Source: Punica granatum (Eukaryota > Streptophyta > Magnoliopsida > Myrtales > Lythraceae). Taken from it: 64,000 nt of DNA. The notes below the pieces were generated by a model. The model ran no database searches. It saw only the letters and a program-made list of their open reading frames with translations, and had not been told where the DNA came from. The stretch's first letter is position 1. Each line of letters opens with the position of its first letter. Positions 49,866 through 61,800 of the stretch are shown piece after piece. The position numbers were made by a program, and so were the translations under genes. The stretch is taken from NCBI RefSeq assembly GCF_007655135.1, contig NW_022204383.1, positions 1-64,000 of the forward strand, in the 5' to 3' direction.

Positions 49866-52800
49866 TGCACGGGCGAGCAGGCCCGACAGATTTGCAAGAT
49901 GTACGAGCTAGCAGGCTCGGCGAACTTGCGAAGCGTAAAGGAGAGTGTGCACGGGCGAGCAGGCCGGACAGATTTGCAAGAAGCACGAGGGAGCAAGCCT
50001 AGCGAACTTGCGAAGCGTGAAAGAGAGTGTGCACGGGCGAGCTGTCCTGGCAGATTTTCATGAAGCACGAGCGAGCAAGCTTGGCGAACTTGAAAAGCGT
50101 AAGAGAGAGTGTGCACGGGCGAGCAGGCCAGGCAGATTTGTAGAAAGCACGAGGGTGCAGGTTCGGGGAACGTACGAAGAGTAAAAGAGATTGTGCAGGG
50201 GCGAGCAGTCGCGACAGATTTTCAAGAAGCATGAGCGAGAAGGTTCGGCGAACTTGCGAAGCGTAAAGGAGAGTCGGCAAGGGCGAGCAGGCCCGACATA
50301 TTTGCAAGAGGTACGAGCTAGCTGGCCTGGCGAACTTGCGAAGCGTAAAAGAGAGTGTACACGGGCGAGCAGGCCCAGCAGATTTGTAAGAAGCACTAGT
50401 GAGCAGGCTCGTCGAACTTGCGAAGCGTAAAAGAGAGTGTGCACGGGCGGGAAGGTCCGACAGATTTGCAAGAAGCACGAGCGAGCAGGCATGGCGGACT
50501 TACGAAGCGTAAAAGAGAGTATGCACGGGTGAGCAGGCCCGGCAGATTTGCAAGAAGCACGAGCGAGCAGGGTCGGTGAACTTGCGAAGCGTAAAAGAGA
50601 GTTGGCAAGGGCGAGCAGGCCCGACATATTTGCAAGAAGTACGAGTTAGCAGGCTCGGCGAACTTGCGAAACGTAAGAGAGAGTGTACACGGGCGAGCAG
50701 GCCCGGCAGATTTGTAAGAAGCACTAACGAGCAGGCTCGGCGAACTTTCGAATCGTAAAAGAGAGTGTGCACGGGCGAGAAGGTCCAACAGATTTGCAAG
50801 AAGCACGAACGAGCAGGCTCACTGGACTCACGAAGCGTAAAAGAGATTGTGCACGGGCGAGCAGGCCCGACAGATTTGCAAGAAGTACGAGCTAGTTGGC
50901 TCGGCGAACTTACGAAGCGTAAAGGAGAGTGTGCACCGGGCGAGCAGGCCAGACAGATTTGCAAGAATCACGAGGGAGCAAGCCTGGCGGACTTACGAAG
51001 CGTGAAAGAGAGTGTGCACTGGCGAGCTGTCCCGGCAGATTTGCATGAAGCACGAGCGAGCAGACTTGGCGAACTTGAAAAGCGTAAGAGAGAGAGTGCA
51101 TGGGCGAGCAAGCCCGGCAGATTTTCAGAAAGCACGAGGGAGCAGGTTCGGGGAACGTACGAAGAGTAAAAGAGATTGTGCAGGGGCGAGCAGTCGCAAC
51201 AGATTTTCAAGAAGCATGAACGAGAAGGCTCGGCGAACTTGCGAAGCATAAAAGAGAGTCGGCAGGGGCGAGCAAGCCCGACATATTTGCAAGAAGTACG
51301 AGCTAGCTGGCTCGCCGGACTTACGATGCATAAAAGAGATTGTGCACGGGCGATCATTCGCGACAGATTTTAAAGAAGCATGAGCGAGAAGGTTCGGCAA
51401 ACTTGCGAAGCTTAAAAGAGAGTGTGCACGGGCGAGCAGGTTCGATCGATTTGCAAGAAGCACGAGCGAGGAGGCTCGGAGAATTTACGAAGTGTAAAAG
51501 AGGGTGTGCACGATCGAGAAGGCCCGACAATTGTGCAAGAAGCACTAGCGAGGAAGCTCAGCGAATCTGCGAAGCCTAAAAGAGAGTGTGAACGGGCGAG
51601 CAGGCCCGACAGATTTGCAAGAAGTACGAGCTGGCAGGCTCGGCGAACTTGCGAAGCGTAAAAGAGCGTGTGCACGGGCGAGCAGGCCGGACAGATTTGC
51701 ATGAAGCACCAGCGAGCAGGCTTGGCAAACTTGAAAAGGTAAGAGAGAGTCTGCATGGGCGAGCAGGCTCGGCAGATTTGCAGAAAGCACGAGGGAGCAG
51801 GTTCGGGGAACGTACGAAGAGTAAAAGAGATTGTGCAGGGGCGAGCAGTCCCGACATATTTTCAAGAAGCACGAGCGAGAAGGCTCGGCGAACTTGCGAA
51901 GCTTAAAAGAGAGTGTGCACGGGCGAGCAGGATCGACAGATTTGCAAAAAGCACGAGCGAGCAGGCTCGGCAAAATTGCGAAGCGTAAAAGAGAGTGTGC
52001 ACGGTCAAGCAGGCCCGACAGATGGGCATGAACCACAAATTAGAAGGCTCGGTGAACTTGCGAAGCGAAAGAGAGAGTGTGCATGGCCGAGCAGGCCCGG
52101 AAGATTTCTAGAAAGCACGAGCGAGCAAGCTCGGCAAACTTGCGATGTGTAAAAGAGAGTGTACGAGGGAGCAGCCCGGCAGATTTGCAAGATGCACGAC
52201 CGAACAGACGTGGCCAACTTGCGAAGCTTAAAATCGAATGTGCACGGGCGAGCAAGCCAGGCAGATTTGCAAGAAGAACGAGCGAGCAGGCTCGGCGAAC
52301 TTGCGAAGCTTAAAAGAGAGTGTGCACGGTTGAGCTGGCCGGCAGATTTGCAAGAAGCACTAGCGAGGAAGCTCAGGGAACCTGCGAAGCCTAAAAGAGA
52401 GTGTGCACGGTCGAGCAGGCCCTACAGATTTGCAGGAAGCACGAGCGAGCAGGCTCGGCAAAATTGCGAAGCGTAAAAGAGAGTGTGCACGGGCGAGGAG
52501 GCCCGACAGATTTGCAAGAAGCACGAGCGAGCTGGCTCGGCAAACTTTCGAAGCGTAAATAAGAGTGGGCACGGGCGAGCAGGCCCGACAGATTTGCAAG
52601 AAGCACGATCGAGTAGGCTCGGCGAATTTGCGTAGCATAAAAGAGAGTGTGCACAGGCCAACAGGCCTGACAGATTTCCAAGAAGCACTAGCGAGGAAGC
52701 TTCGCGAATCTGCGAAGCCCAAATGAGAGTGTGCACGGTTGAGCATGCCCGACAGATTTGCAAGAAGCACGAGTGAGCAGGGTCGGTGAACTTGCAAAGC

Positions 52801-55800
52801 GTAAAAGAGAGTGGGCAAGGGCGAGCAGGCCCGACATATTTGCAAGAAGTACGAGCAAGCAGGCTCGTCGAACTTGCGAAGCGTAAAAGAGTGTACACGG
52901 GGAGCAGGCCCGACAGATTGGTAAGAAGCACTAGCGAGCAGGCTCGGTGAACTTGCGAAGCGTAAAAGAGAGTGTGCACGGGCGAGAAGGTCCAACAGAT
53001 TTGCAAGAAGCACGAACGAGCAGGCTCGACGGACTTACGAATAGTAAAAGAGATTGTGCACGGGCGAGCATTCGCGACAGATTTTTAAGAAGCATGAGCG
53101 AGAAGGCTCGGAGAACTTGCGAAGCTTAAAAGAGTGTGTGCACGGGCGAGCAGGTTCGATCGATTTTCAAGAAGCACGAGCGAGGAGGCTCGGAGAAATT
53201 ATGAAGTGTAAAAGAGAGTGTGCACAATCGAGAAGGCCCGACAGATGTGCAAGAAGCACTAGCGAGGAAGCTTAGCGAATCTGCGAAGCCTAAAAGTGAG
53301 TGTGCACGGGCGAGCAGGCCCGACAGATTTGCAAGAAGTGCGAGCTAGCAGGCTCGGCAAACTTGCGAAGCGTAAAAGAGCGTGTGCACGGGCGAGCAGG
53401 CCGGACAGATTTGCAAGAAGCACGAGGGAGCAAGCCTGACGAACTTGCGAAGCGTGAAAGAGAGTGTGCACGGGCTAGCTGTCCTGGCAGATTTGCATGA
53501 AGCACGAGCGAGCATGCTTGGCGAACTTGAAAAGCGTAAGAGATAGTGTGCAAGGGCGAGCAGGCTCGGCAGATTTGCAGAAAGCACGAGGGAGCAGGTT
53601 CGGGGAACGTACGAAGAGTAAAAGAGATTGTGCAGGGGCGAGCAGTCGCAACATATTTTCAAGAAGCACGAGCGAGAAGGCTCGGCGAACTTGTGAAGCT
53701 TAAAAGAGAGTGTGCACGGGCGAGCAGGATCGACAGATTTGCAAAAAGCACGAGCGAGCAGGCTCGGCAAAATTACGAAGCGTAAAAGAGAGTGTGCACG
53801 GTCGAGCATGCCCGACAGATGTGCATGAAGCACAAATGAGAAGGCTCGGCCAACTTGCGAAGCGAAAGAGAGAGTGTGCATGGTCGAGTAGGCCCGGTAG
53901 ATTTTTACAAAGCACGAGCGAGCAAGCTTGGCAAACTTGCGATGAGTAACAGAGAGTGCACGGGAAACAGCCCGGCAGATTTGCAAGATGCACGACCGAA
54001 CAGGTCGGGCAACTTGCAAATCCTAAAATAGAGTGTGCTTCGGCGAGTAAGCCAGGCAGATTTACAAGAAAAACGAGAGAGCAGGCTCGACAAACTTGCG
54101 AAACTTAAAAGAGAGTGTGCACGGTCGAGCTGGCCGGCAGATTTGCAAGAAGCACTAGCGAGGAAGCTCAGCGAACCTGCAAAGCCTAAAAGATAGTGTG
54201 CACAGTCGAGCAGGCCCGACAGATTTGCAAGAAGCACGGGCGAGCAGGCTCGGCAAAATTGCGAAGCGTAAAAGAGAGTGTGCACGGGCGAGGAGGCCCG
54301 ACAGATTTGCAAGAAGCACGAGCTTGCTGGCTCGGCAAAATTGCGAAGCGTAAAAGAGAGTGTGCACGGGCGAGCAAGCCCTACAGATTTGCAAGTAGCA
54401 CGAGCGAGCAGGCTCGGCGAACTTTCGAAGCGTAAATGAAAGTGGGCACGGACAAGGTGGGCCGACAGCGTTGCAAGAAGCACGATCGAGCAGGCTCGGC
54501 GAACTTGCGTAGCATAAAAGAGAGTGTGCACGGGCGAGCAGGGCCGGCAGATTTGCAAGAAGCACTAGCGAGCAGGCTTGGCGAAATTGCGAAGCGTAAA
54601 AGAGAGTGTGCATGGGCGAGTAGTCCCAGCAAATTTGCATGAATCACGAGCGAGCAGGCTTGGCAAACTTGAAAAGCGTAAGAGAGAGTGTGCACGGGCG
54701 AGCAGGCCCGGCAGATTTGCAGAAACCACGAGCGAGCAAGTTCGGCAAACTTTCGAAGAGTAAAAGAGATTGTGCACGGTCGAGCAGTCGCAACAGATTT
54801 TCAAGAAGCACGAGCGAGCAGGCTTGGCGAACTTTCGAAGCGTAAATGAAAATGGACACGGGCGAGCAGGGCCGACAGCATTGCAAGAAGCACGATCGAG
54901 CAGGCTCGGCGAACTTGCGTAGCATAAAAGAGAGTGTGCACGGCCGAGCAGGCCCGACAGATTTGCAAGAAGTACGAGCTAGCAGGCTCGGCGAACTTGC
55001 GAAGCGTAAAAGAGAGTGTGCACGGGGGAGAAGGTCCAACAGATTTGCAAGAAGCACGAACGAGCAGGCTCGGCGGTCTTACGAATCGTAAAAGAAATTG
55101 TGCACGGGCGAGCAGGTTCGATCGATTTGCAAGAAGCACAAGCGAGGAGGCTCGGAGAAATTACGAAGTGTAAAAGAGAGTGTGCACGATCGAGAAGGCC
55201 CGGCAGATTTGCAGAAAGCACGAGGGAGCAGGTTCGGGGAACGTACGAAGAGTATAAGAGATTGTGCAGTGGCGAGCAGTCGCGACAGATTTCAAGAAGC
55301 ACGAGCGAGAAGGCTTGGCGAACTTGCGAAGCTTAAAAGAGAGTGTGCACGGGCCAGCAGGATCGAAAGATTTGCAAAAAGCACGAGCGAGCTGGCTCGG
55401 CAAAATTGCGAAGCGTAAAAGAGAGTGTGCACGGTCGAGCAGGCCCGACAAATGTGCATGAAGCACGAATGAGAAGGCCTGGCGAACTTGCGAATCATAA
55501 AAGAGAGTGTGCACGAGGGAGCAGTCTCGGCAGATTTGCATGAAGCACGAGCGAGTAGGGTCGGCGAAATTGCAAAGCAAAAGAGAGAGTGTGCATGGCC
55601 GAGCAGGCCCGGCAGATTTCCAGAAAGCAGGAGCGAGCAAGCTCGGCGAACTTGCGATGCGTAAAAGAGAGTGCACGGGGGAGCAGCCCGGCAGATTTGC
55701 AAGATGCACGACCGAACAGACTCGGCCAACTTGCGAAGCTTAAAATCGAGTGTGCACGGGTGAGCAAGCCAGGCAAATTTGCAAGAAGGACGAGCGAGAT

Positions 55801-58524
55801 AGCTCGGCAAAATTGTGAAGCGTAAAAGAGAGTGTGCACGGGCGAGCAGGCCCGACAGATTTGCAAGAAGCACGAGCGAGCAGGCTCGGCGAACTTGCGT
55901 TGCATAAAAGGGAGTGTGCACGGGCCAACAGGCCCAGCAGATTTGCAAGAAGCACTAGCGAGCAGGCTCGGCGGAATTGCGAAGCGTAAAAGAGAGTGTG
56001 CACGGGCGAGCAGGCCCGACAGATTTTCAAGAAGCACGAGGGAGTAGGCTCGGCGAACTTGCGAAGCTGAAAAGAGAATGTGCACGGGCATGCAAGCCCG
56101 GCATATTTGCAAGAAGCAGGAGCGAGCAGTCTCGGCGAACTTAAGAAGCGTAAAAGGGAGTGTGCACAGGCGAGCAGGCCTGGCAGATTTGCAAGAAGCA
56201 CGAGCGAGCAGGCTCGGCGAACTTGTGAAGCGTAAAAGAGAGTGTGCACGGGCGAGCAAGCCCAACAGATGTGCAAGAAGCCCGAATGAGAAGGCTCGGC
56301 GAACTTGTGAAGCATAAAAGAGAGCGTGCATGAGCGAGGACTCCCGGAAGATTTGCATGAAGCACGAGCGAGCAGGCTCGGTGAAATTGCAAATTGAAAG
56401 AGAGTGTGGATGGGCGAGCAGGCCCCGCAGATTTCCAGAAAACACGAGCGAGCAGGCTCGGCGAACTTGCGATGAGTAAAAGAGAGTGCACGGAGGAGTA
56501 GCCCGGCAGATTTGCAAGATGCACGACCGAACAGGCTCGGCCAACTTGCGAAGCTTAAAAAAGAATGTGCACCGGCGAGCAAGCCAGGCAGATTTGCAAG
56601 AAGAACGAGAGAGCAGGCTCGGCGAACTTGCGAATCTTAAAAGAGAGTATGCACGGTCGAGCTGGCCGGCAGATTTGCAAGAAGCACTAGCGAGGTAGCT
56701 CAGCGAATCTGCGAAGCCCAAACGAGAGTGTGCACGGGTGAGCAGGCCTGATAGATTTGCAAGAAGCACGAGCGAGCAGGCTCGGTGAACTTGCGAAGCG
56801 TAAAAGAGAGTGGGAAGGGCGACCAGGCCCGACATATTTGCAAGAAGTACGAGCTAGCAGGCTCGGCGAACTTGCGAAGCGTAAAAGAGAGTGTACACGG
56901 GTGAGCAGGCCTGGCAGATTTGTAAGAAGCACTAGCGAGCAGGCTCGTCGAACTTGCGAAGCGTAAAAGAGAGTGTGCACGGGCAAGAAGGTCCGACAGA
57001 TTTGCAAGAAGCACGAGCGAGCAGGCTTGGCGGACTTACGAAGCGTAAAAGAGAGTGTGCACGGGTGAGCTGGCCCGACAGATATGCAAGAAGCACGAGC
57101 GACCAGGGTCGGTGAACTTGCGAAGCGTAAAAGATAGTGGGCAAGGGGGAGCAGGCCCGACATATTTGCTAGAAGTACGAGCTAGCAGGATCGGCGAACT
57201 TGCGAAGCGTAAAAGAGAGTGTACACGGGCGAGAAGGCCCGGCAGATTTGTAAGAAGCACTAGCGAGCAGGCTCGGCGAACTTGCGAAGCGTAAAAGAGA
57301 GTGTGCACGGGCGAGAAGGTCCAACAGATTCGCAAGAAGCACGAACGAGCAGGCTCGCCGGACTTACGAAGCGTAAAAGAGATTGTGCACGGGCGAGCAT
57401 TCGCGACAGATTTTCAAGAAGCATGAGCGAGAAGGCTCGGCGAACTTGCGAAGCTTAAAAGAGAGTGTGCACGGGCGAGCAGGTTCGATCGATTTGCAAG
57501 AATCACGAGCGAGGAGGCTCGGAGAAATTACGAAGTGTAAAAGAGAGTGTGCACGATCGAGAAGGCCCGACAGATGTGCAAGAAGCACTAGCGAGGAAGC
57601 TCAGCGAATCTGCGAAGCCTAAAAGAGAGTGTGCACGGGCCAACAGGCCCAGTAGATTTGCAAGAAGCACTAGCGAGCAGGCTCGGCGGAATCGCGAAGC
57701 ATAAAAGAGAGTGTGCACGGGCGAGCAGGCTCGACAGATTTTCAAGAAGCACGAGGGAGCAGGCTCGGCGAACTTTCGACGCTGAAAAGAGAATGTGCAC
57801 GGGCGTGCAAGCCCGGCATATTTGCAAGAAGTAGGAGCGAGCAGTCTCGGCAAACTTAAGAAGCGTAAAAGGGAGTGTGCACAGGCGAGCAGGCCTGGTA
57901 GATTTGCAAGAAGCACGAGCGAGCAGGCTCGGCGGACTTGAAAGCGTAAAAGAGAGTGTCCAGGGGCGAGCAGGCCCGGTAGATTTGCAGAAAGCACGAT
58001 CGAGCAGGCACGGCGAACTTGCAATGCGTAAAAGAGAGTGTGCACGGACGCGTAGCCCAGCAAATTTGCAAGAAGCACGACCGAACAGGCTCGGCCAACT
58101 TGCAAAGCTTAAAAGAGAGTGTGCACGGACGAGAAGCCTGGTTGATTTGCATGAAGCACGAGGCAGCAGTCTCGGCGAACTTAAGAAGCGTAAAAGGGAG
58201 TGTGCACAGGTGAGCAGGCCCGGCAGATTTGTAAGAAGCACGAGCGAGCAGGGTTGGTGAAATTGCGAAGCGTAAAAGAGTGTGTGCACGGGCGAGCAGG
58301 CCCGACCGATTTGCTAGAAGCACGAGCGAGAAGGCTCGTCGAACTTGCGAAGCCTAAAAGAGTGTGTGCACGAGTGAATAGGCCCAACAGATTTGCAAGA
58401 AGATCGAGCGAGAAGGCTCGGCGAACTTGCGAAGTGTAAAAGAGAGTGTGCATGGGCGAGTAGGCCCGACATATTTTCTTGAAGCACTAGCGAGTAGGTT
58501 TGGTGAAATTGCGAAGCGTAAAAG

Positions 58525-59240
58525 AGAGTGTGCGCGGGCGAGCAAGCCTGACAAATTTGCAAGAACCACGAGCGAGCAGGATCGGGCACGGGCGAGCAGG
58601 CCCAACAGATTTGTAAGAAGCACGAGCGAGCAACCTCGGCAAAATTTCGAACGTAAAAGAGAGTGTGCACGGGCGAGCAGGCCCAACATATTTGCATGAA
58701 GCACGAATGAGAAGGCTCGGCGAACTTACAAAGTATAAAAGAGAGTGTGCACGGGCGAGCAGTCCGGGCATATTTGCATGAAGCACGAGCGAGCAGGCTC
58801 GGCGAACTTAAAAACCATAAGAGAGAGTGTCCATGAGTGAGCAGGCCCGGCAGATTTGCAGAAAGCACGAGCAAGCAGGCTCGGCGAACTTGCGAAGCGT
58901 AAAAGAGATTCTGCACGGGCGAGCAATCGCGACAGATTTTGCAAGAAGCACGAGCGAGTGGGCTCAGCGAAATTTTGAAGCTTGAAAGAAAGTGTGCACG
59001 GGCGAGCTGGCCAGGCTGATTTACAAGAAGCACGACCGAACAGGCTCGGCCAACTTGGGAAGCTAAAAAGAGAGTGTGCACAGGCGAGCAGCCCGGTAGA
59101 TTTGCATGAAGCATGACCGAACAGGCTCGGCCAACTTGCGAAGCTTAAAAGAGAGTGTGCACGGGCGAGCAAGCTCGGCATATTTGCAAGAAGAACGTGC
59201 GAGCAGGCTCAGCGAACTTACGAAGCGTAAAAGAGATTGT
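58525..59240. repeat. Right copy of the segment duplicated from 38,955-39,787
   Basis: It matches the left copy in order and in rare variants but is shorter. A 28-bp loss sits near 58,587 (GGATCGGGCACGGG), where two GGG words appear to have recombined, and one further monomer is missing. The match ends near 59,240 after GTAAAAGAGATTGTG. Confidence 0.83.
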
Positions 59241-60590
59241 GTGCACGAGTGAGCCGGCTCGGCGAACTAGCGATGCGTAAGAGAGAGTGTGCACGAGCGA
59301 GCAGCCCGACAAATTTGCAAGAAGTACGACCGAACAGGCTCGGCCAACTTGCGAAGCTTAAAAGAGAGCGTGCACGGTCGATCAGCCCAGCCAATTTGCA
59401 AGAAGCATGATCGAGCAGTCTCGGCGAACTTGCGAAGCATAAAAGAGAGTGTGCACATGCGGGCAGCCCGGTAGATTTGCATGAAGCACGACCGAATTGG
59501 CTCGGAAAATTTGCGAAGCTTAAAAGAGAGTGTGCGCAGGCGAGCTGGCCCGACAAATTTGCAAGAAGCACGAACGAGCAGGCTCGGCGAACTTGTGAAG
59601 CGTAAAAGAGATTGTGCACGGGCGAGTAGGTTCGGCAGATTTGCAAGAACCACGAGCGAGCAGGCTCGGCGAAATTGCGAAGCGTAAAAGAGAGTGTGCA
59701 CGGGCAAGCAGGCCTAGCAGATTTGCAAGAAGCATTAGGGAGCAGGCTCGGCGAAATTGCGAAGCGTAAAAGAGAGTTTGCATGGGCGAGCAAGTCCGAC
59801 AGATTTGCAAGTAGCACGAACGAGAAGGCTCGGCGAACTTGCGAAGCATAAAAGAGAGTGTGCAGGGACGAGCAATCCTAGCAGATTTGCATGAACCACG
59901 AGCGAGCAGGCTCGACGAACTTACGAAGCTTAAAAGAGAGTGTGCACGGGCGAGCAAGCCTGGCAAATTTTCAAGAAGCACGAGCGAGCAAGGTCGGCGA
60001 ACTTAAGAAGCGTAAAGGAGAGTGCGTGTTTGGGAATTGAGTGCGTGTTGCTCTGGTGGCCGGTTGGTGGCCACAGTGGAGGGTGGGGTGGGCCTATTCT
60101 TCGATCGGAGGTACGTTCGTGCTAGTAACTTCCGTGACGGGAGGGTTGGGTCATGCTCTATTCATTGGAGCTATTGCTTACGATACTTTGCAAATAGAGG
60201 GTTGGGCCTCGGTGTTGAAGTTCCAAGGAGTTGGACGAGAGGTGTCTGCTGTCCTGATTGTGGTCGTTCGGGATTCAAGTTGCCTTCTTGTTGGTTATTT
60301 CCTGCAGTGGGAAAAGGAAAAACAATGAAGGAGCAAGAAGTCCGCAATCTTAATGCAAAGGTGCAGGGGATCGAACTAGCCTGGTAGGCGTCCTATGAGC
60401 ATGGGAAGGGACATGCACAGGGTGCGCCAAGAGTGTGTGCATGGGAAAGGAAAAGGCGTGCTGACACGACGCGGAAGAACGTGCTCAGTCGTGCTGGTGG
60501 ATGCGCTCGGCTGTAGTGCGGGGATGTGCTCTGTTGCACGGAGTTGGCGAGGAGTTAGCTTTGCTTGGGAAGGCGGGTTGGCCCTCGGGC

Positions 60591-60779
60591 CACGACTCGC
60601 CTTGTCGTGAAGGAGGGTGAAGATTGCGGGTGATCTACCTACAAAGGTTTATACGACTCACCTGTCGTGTAGGGTGGGTGGTCGGGATGGACTCTACCTC
60701 CAGTCACGGTGCGCCTTGCCGTGGAGAGGTGAAGACGGCGGACTGTCTGTCCACGAAGGTGGGCACGACTCGCTTGTCG
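60591..60779. repeat. Four degenerate hairpin units about 60 bp apart
   Basis: Inverted repeats at 60,591-60,609 (CACGAC-TCGCCTT-GTCGTG), 60,653-60,668 (ACGAC-TCACCT-GTCGT), 60,705-60,723 (CACGG-N9-CCGTG) and 60,766-60,779 (CGAC-TCGCTT-GTCG). In the third, both arms have changed together (GAC to GG, GTC to CC), so pairing survives. Flanks share GGTGAAGA and CTACAAAGG/CCACGAAGG words, so these are also tandem repeats. Confidence 0.7.
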
Positions 60780-61004
60780 AATAGAAATGCGTGATAGCTG
60801 CAAAACAAAAAATAAATGGAATGCATGCGACGCGTGAATTTTCGAAAGCTAATGCTGTCATTTGCGTTGATTCGAAAAGTTCAGAACACAATGCAATTTT
60901 GGAAAACGAAGCCCTAAGTTAATCTTCCATCGCACTCGGGATGTAAGTGACCAATGCCGTGGAAAGCACCAGTCCCAGGCGAGGACTTAGTGGAGGTGTC
61001 TATC

Positions 61005-61253
61005 CTAGGGCGTGTGTGAACCCCTACGGGCCCTCTTCCTGGACCTCTCCAGGGCAATGTTCGCTCGTGCCAATTCCTGATTGCGTTCTTCGTAGCTCTG
61101 CGCGTGCTTGGGTGAGCTCCTTCCTGCAGCTGGCACTGGTCGACAAGCTGCTCGTCCTGGCGCAAGTTCGTCCCTACATGGCAGATTTGCTTGAGCGGTA
61201 GCGCGACTTTGTCGTGGTACGGAAAGGAAGTCGAGTGCAACACCCCTTACCAA
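61005..61253 (-). pseudogene. Frameshifted coiled-coil relic, possibly retrotransposon gag
   Basis: On the minus strand, about 550-800 bp downstream of the PBS, charged heptad-like peptides appear in neighbouring frames. One frame has RNQELARANIALERSRKRAR at its end; another has KELTQARAELRR just before it. Together they suggest one former alpha-helical coiled coil broken by small indels. Coiled-coil segments next to gag are common in plant Tat-lineage elements, and position and strand fit gag. There is no zinc knuckle or other diagnostic motif, so gag identity is a guess. There is no intact start or long frame. Confidence 0.4.
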
Positions 61254-61800
61254 GATGAAGGGAAGATTGATTTAGGACTCATCAATGCGAACGACACACT
61301 AATTTTGAAAACTGCGTGATGCATGTGTGCAGAAATAGTAAATGCCCACGACTTAATGCACAAGGTACAAGGTACAGGTACATCTCTCTCAAAACAGAAA
61401 AAGACTCAAGATGGCATGTAGGCCAACTCAACGGACTCTTTGTAGAGGTAAGGTTGTAGGCCTGCATGGAGCTCCTGCATAATGCATGTTTTGATGCTAC
61501 AGGGACCGTGCTACTTGAGGTTGGGGGCCCCGACTCAAGGGTGTCAATTCCTTGAAATCGGGCGAGATTCTTTTCAAGGCCGAGACGACAGTCGAACTGC
61601 ACGCTGTGCCCCTACTTCGAACCCTATCTAACCTGGGTTTCCTATCATCGGTCGTGGGTCGCAAGCCATAGGTACCTAGTGCTAAGATGATATGCAATGG
61701 ATGGTGTAGAAAGTAAAGTGTAGAAAGTAGATAAGTAGTAAATTACAGAAAGCGATAAATAAATAAACAAGCAAGCAAACAAACGGAATCGAGCCCGAAC

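Larger units (their letters stand above)
34192..60027. repeat. Second, older array of ~82-bp satellite monomers
   Basis: About 315 monomers by length, of the same family as the left array but with individual divergence, many CG to TG/CA changes and frequent 1-3-bp indels. Near 34,192-34,850 the order C-C-D-E-A-B-C-D is visible, so the 5-mer order once existed here. Elsewhere A-type monomers (GGGGGAGCAGCCCGG, GATGCACGACCGAAC) recur irregularly, for example near 36,478, 37,670, 40,798, 42,598, 52,155 and 55,675. Secondary amplifications are listed separately. The array ends within a monomer near 60,027 (GCGTAAAGGAGAGTG) and abruptly becomes non-satellite. No genes were seen. Confidence 0.95.
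60028..61800 (-). mobile_element. Putative internal region of the LTR element next to the PBS
   Basis: About 1.8 kb of non-satellite sequence between the array and the PBS. Read on the minus strand it is the 5' part of the internal region, directly downstream of the PBS. It contains a degraded coiled-coil-like stretch (61,005-61,253) and a cluster of hairpins (60,591-60,779). No intact gag, protease, reverse transcriptase, RNase H or integrase frame is present. Plus-strand frames at 60,022-60,387 (121 codons) and 60,041-60,328 (95 codons) resemble nothing I recognise, and the first begins in satellite. I see nothing specific at 61,260-61,780 beyond non-coding, repeat-free DNA. Confidence 0.55.

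Noticed and set aside
1..60000. Hundreds of open frames of 60-830 codons on both strands across the arrays
   Set aside because: All are translations of the same 82-bp repeat in different frames. The minus-strand consensus lacks stops in every frame, unit lengths are not multiples of 3, and one-base indels switch frames without harming openness. No start context, domain or signal is conserved.
60022..60387. 121-codon plus-strand frame with a short EQEVRNLNAKVQG-like stretch
   Set aside because: It begins inside the last satellite monomer, is opposite to the element orientation and resembles no known family.
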